Source: Ignavibacteria bacterium (GTDB lineage: Bacteria; Bacteroidota; Ignavibacteria; Kapaibacteriales; UBA961). From it: DNA of 64,000 bases. Shown piece after piece: positions 62,857 to 64,000 of the stretch (within the stretch, counting starts at the first letter, position 1; every line of letters begins with the position of its first letter). Both the position numbers and the translations under genes were made by a program. The notes beneath the pieces are model-generated. The model searched no databases, was not told the origin of the DNA, and saw only the letters and a list, made by a program, of their open reading frames with translations. The DNA is taken from NCBI GenBank assembly GCA_016720145.1, contig JADJXV010000024.1, positions 248,001 through 312,000 on the forward strand, given 5' to 3'.

Positions 62857-62900
62857 GCTTGGACGGCAATGGGTGACCGAAGGCGAGGATTGGAGTATAA
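62857..62900 (-). repeat. Dispersed repeat, GGTCACCCGTTGCCGTCCAA family, copy 2
   Basis: GCTTGGACGGCAATGGGTGA plus CCG is the reverse complement of the 46239-46261 core, with one change; the flank AGGCGAGGATTGGAGTATA resembles that copy's outer part. It follows the methyltransferase gene. Confidence 0.65.
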
Positions 62901-62911
62901 CCAACAGAACC

Positions 62912-62951
62912 AAAAAAAATCCCGCTTCGAGGTAATTCGGAGCGGGATTTT
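62912..62951 (-). terminator. Terminator of groEL
   Basis: AAAATCCCGCTTCGA (62916-62930) pairs with TCGGAGCGGGATTTT (62937-62951) around GGTAAT, with one wobble pair. On the minus strand it is followed by further T and lies 20 bases past the stop. Confidence 0.9.
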
Positions 62952-62970
62952 ATATGAGTAGGGGAGAGAA

Positions 62971-64000
62971 TTAATAATCCATTCCACCGTGAGCGTGTGG
63001 CATTGCGCCTCCGCCTTTATTTTCTTCCGGACGTTCTACGATAGTTGCTTCTGTAGTTAAGAGCAAGCTTGCTACTGAGGCAGCATTTTCGAGGGCTACT
63101 CGGGCAACTTTCGTTGGGTCGATAACGCCTGCAACAATAAGATCTTCATAGACTTCGGTGCGTGCATTGAAACCATAAGCATCGCTTCCGGCTTTGATGT
63201 TATTGACGATAACCGATGACTCAAGTCCTGCATTTGCAGTAATTTGACGGATCGGCTCTTCAATCGCACGACGGATGATTGCAATACCTGTTTGTTGATC
63301 GTGATTCGCACCTTTGAGGTTATCAAGGGCACTGACTGCGCGTAAGTATGCTACGCCTCCACCAGGAACGATACCTTCTTCAACCGCAGCGCGTGTTGCG
63401 TGAAGTGCATCTTCTACACGTGCTTTCTTTTCTTTCATTTCAACTTCTGTCGATGCGCCGATTTTTAGAACTGCTACGCCGCCGGCAAGTTTTGCAAGAC
63501 GTTCTTGAAGCTTTTCTTTGTCGTAATCGCTATTAGTTTTATCAACTTGCGCTTTGATTTCATTGATACGTTTTTTGATATCTTCTGATTTGCCGGCACC
63601 TTCGACGATGGTTGTGTTGTCTTTGTCGATGGTTACTTTTTTAGCAGTACCAAGATACGCTAGAGTTGCACTTTCGAGTTTGAAGCCTTTTTCTTCGCTG
63701 ATAACTGTTCCACCGGTGAGCACTGCGAGATCTTCGAGCATTGCTTTGCGACGATCGCCGAATCCCGGTGCTTTCACAGCTGCGATGCGGAGTGTACCGC
63801 GAAGTTTGTTCACAACAAGGGTTGCAAGAGCTTCGCCTTCGATATCTTCGGCTACAATAATAAGTCCGCGACCTGATTGAGCTGATTTTTCGAGAATTGG
63901 GAGCAAGTCTTTAATAGCATTGATTTTTTTGTCGTGGATGAGGATATATGGATTTTCCATAACCACTTCCATTGTTTCGGCATCAGTGACGAAGTATGGA
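62971..64000 (-). CDS. groEL: Chaperonin GroEL, N-terminal part cut off by window edge
   Basis: Hsp60 chaperonin that folds proteins in a double ring with GroES. The frame is open to the right edge, beginning with PYFVTDAETMEVV. The visible part covers the apical domain (KSAQSGRGLIIVAEDIEGEAL, VNKLRGTLRIAAVKAPGFGD), intermediate domain and C-terminal equatorial domain (VEEGIVPGGGVAYLRA, NAGLESSVIVN, and ATTIVERPEE-like ATIVERPEE). The tail reads GGAMPHAHGGMDY, a short GGM-type end with two His. About 345 of some 545 residues are visible. A terminator follows. Confidence 0.97.
   Translation of the reverse strand, partial: PYFVTDAETMEVVMENPYILIHDKKINAIKDLLPILEKSAQSGRGLIIVAEDIEGEALATLVVNKLRGTLRIAAVKAPGFGDRRKAMLEDLAVLTGGTVISEEKGFKLESATLAYLGTAKKVTIDKDNTTIVEGAGKSEDIKKRINEIKAQVDKTNSDYDKEKLQERLAKLAGGVAVLKIGASTEVEMKEKKARVEDALHATRAAVEEGIVPGGGVAYLRAVSALDNLKGANHDQQTGIAIIRRAIEEPIRQITANAGLESSVIVNNIKAGSDAYGFNARTEVYEDLIVAGVIDPTKVARVALENAASVASLLLTTEATIVERPEENKGGGAMPHAHGGMDY

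Overview
The window reads as chromosomal DNA of a bacterium in the Bacteroidota/Chlorobiota (FCB) assemblage, possibly a Kapabacteria- or Ignavibacteria-like lineage; the phylum cannot be fixed by eye. The evidence is a TonB receptor paired with a DUF4249-like lipoprotein, a WD40 protein with a type-IX-secretion-like C-terminal domain, a CusA-type RND pump fused to a TolC-like channel, a DUF6660-like metal protein, and repeated promoter elements of the form TAnnTTTG (mostly TATTTTTG), the -7 box of the Bacteroidota housekeeping sigma factor. No rRNA, tRNA, CRISPR array, transposase or phage gene was seen.

Layout. 1-3.9 kb: the end of panC and three cell-surface glycan genes (two GT2 enzymes and a polyprenyl-phosphate sugar transferase). 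4.1-10.7 kb: an EF-G of the mitochondrial EFG1-like type, then rpsL-rpsG-second EF-G-tuf. 10.7-25.5 kb: a nearly complete S10-spc-alpha series from rpsJ to rplQ, including secY, map, infA, rpmJ and rpoA; rpsD is missing from its usual place between rpsK and rpoA. 25.5-30.6 kb: pdxA, a small membrane protein and a TonB receptor/lipoprotein pair. 31.1-37.5 kb, minus strand: two tandem paralogous 731-residue OmpA proteins with arrays of thrombospondin type-3 repeats, and a glycosyltransferase. 37.6-41.3 kb: outer-membrane barrel, GDPD, SemiSWEET, GxxExxY nuclease-fold gene inside inverted repeats, gcvT. 42-47.3 kb: alpha/beta hydrolase, ATP-cone nuclease, beta-CASP RNase, zeta-toxin-like kinase with a tiny partner. 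47.4-57.8 kb: rhomboid protease and a heavy-metal efflux cassette. 57.9-62.8 kb: AMP/thymidine phosphorylase, WD40 secreted protein, PRPP synthetase, methyltransferase. 62.97 kb to the right edge, minus strand: C-terminal part of groEL.

The first 36 kb is AT-rich and its genes are intact. From about 38 to 58 kb, coding regions look more GC-rich, intergenic gaps hold many short palindromic (REP-like) repeats, and six genes are broken by single-base changes: five in or next to short homopolymers and one nonsense codon. Whether this is decay or sequence error cannot be settled from one consensus sequence.

How the genes work together: the left half supplies translation (ribosomal proteins, initiation, elongation, Sec export, Met removal, RNA polymerase alpha). 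The right half is envelope and stress physiology. Its most suggestive grouping is a set of RNA- and nucleotide-degradation genes (beta-CASP RNase, ATP-cone nuclease, AMP-phosphorylase-like enzyme, PRPP-synthetase homologue) that could form a salvage route; this is inference.
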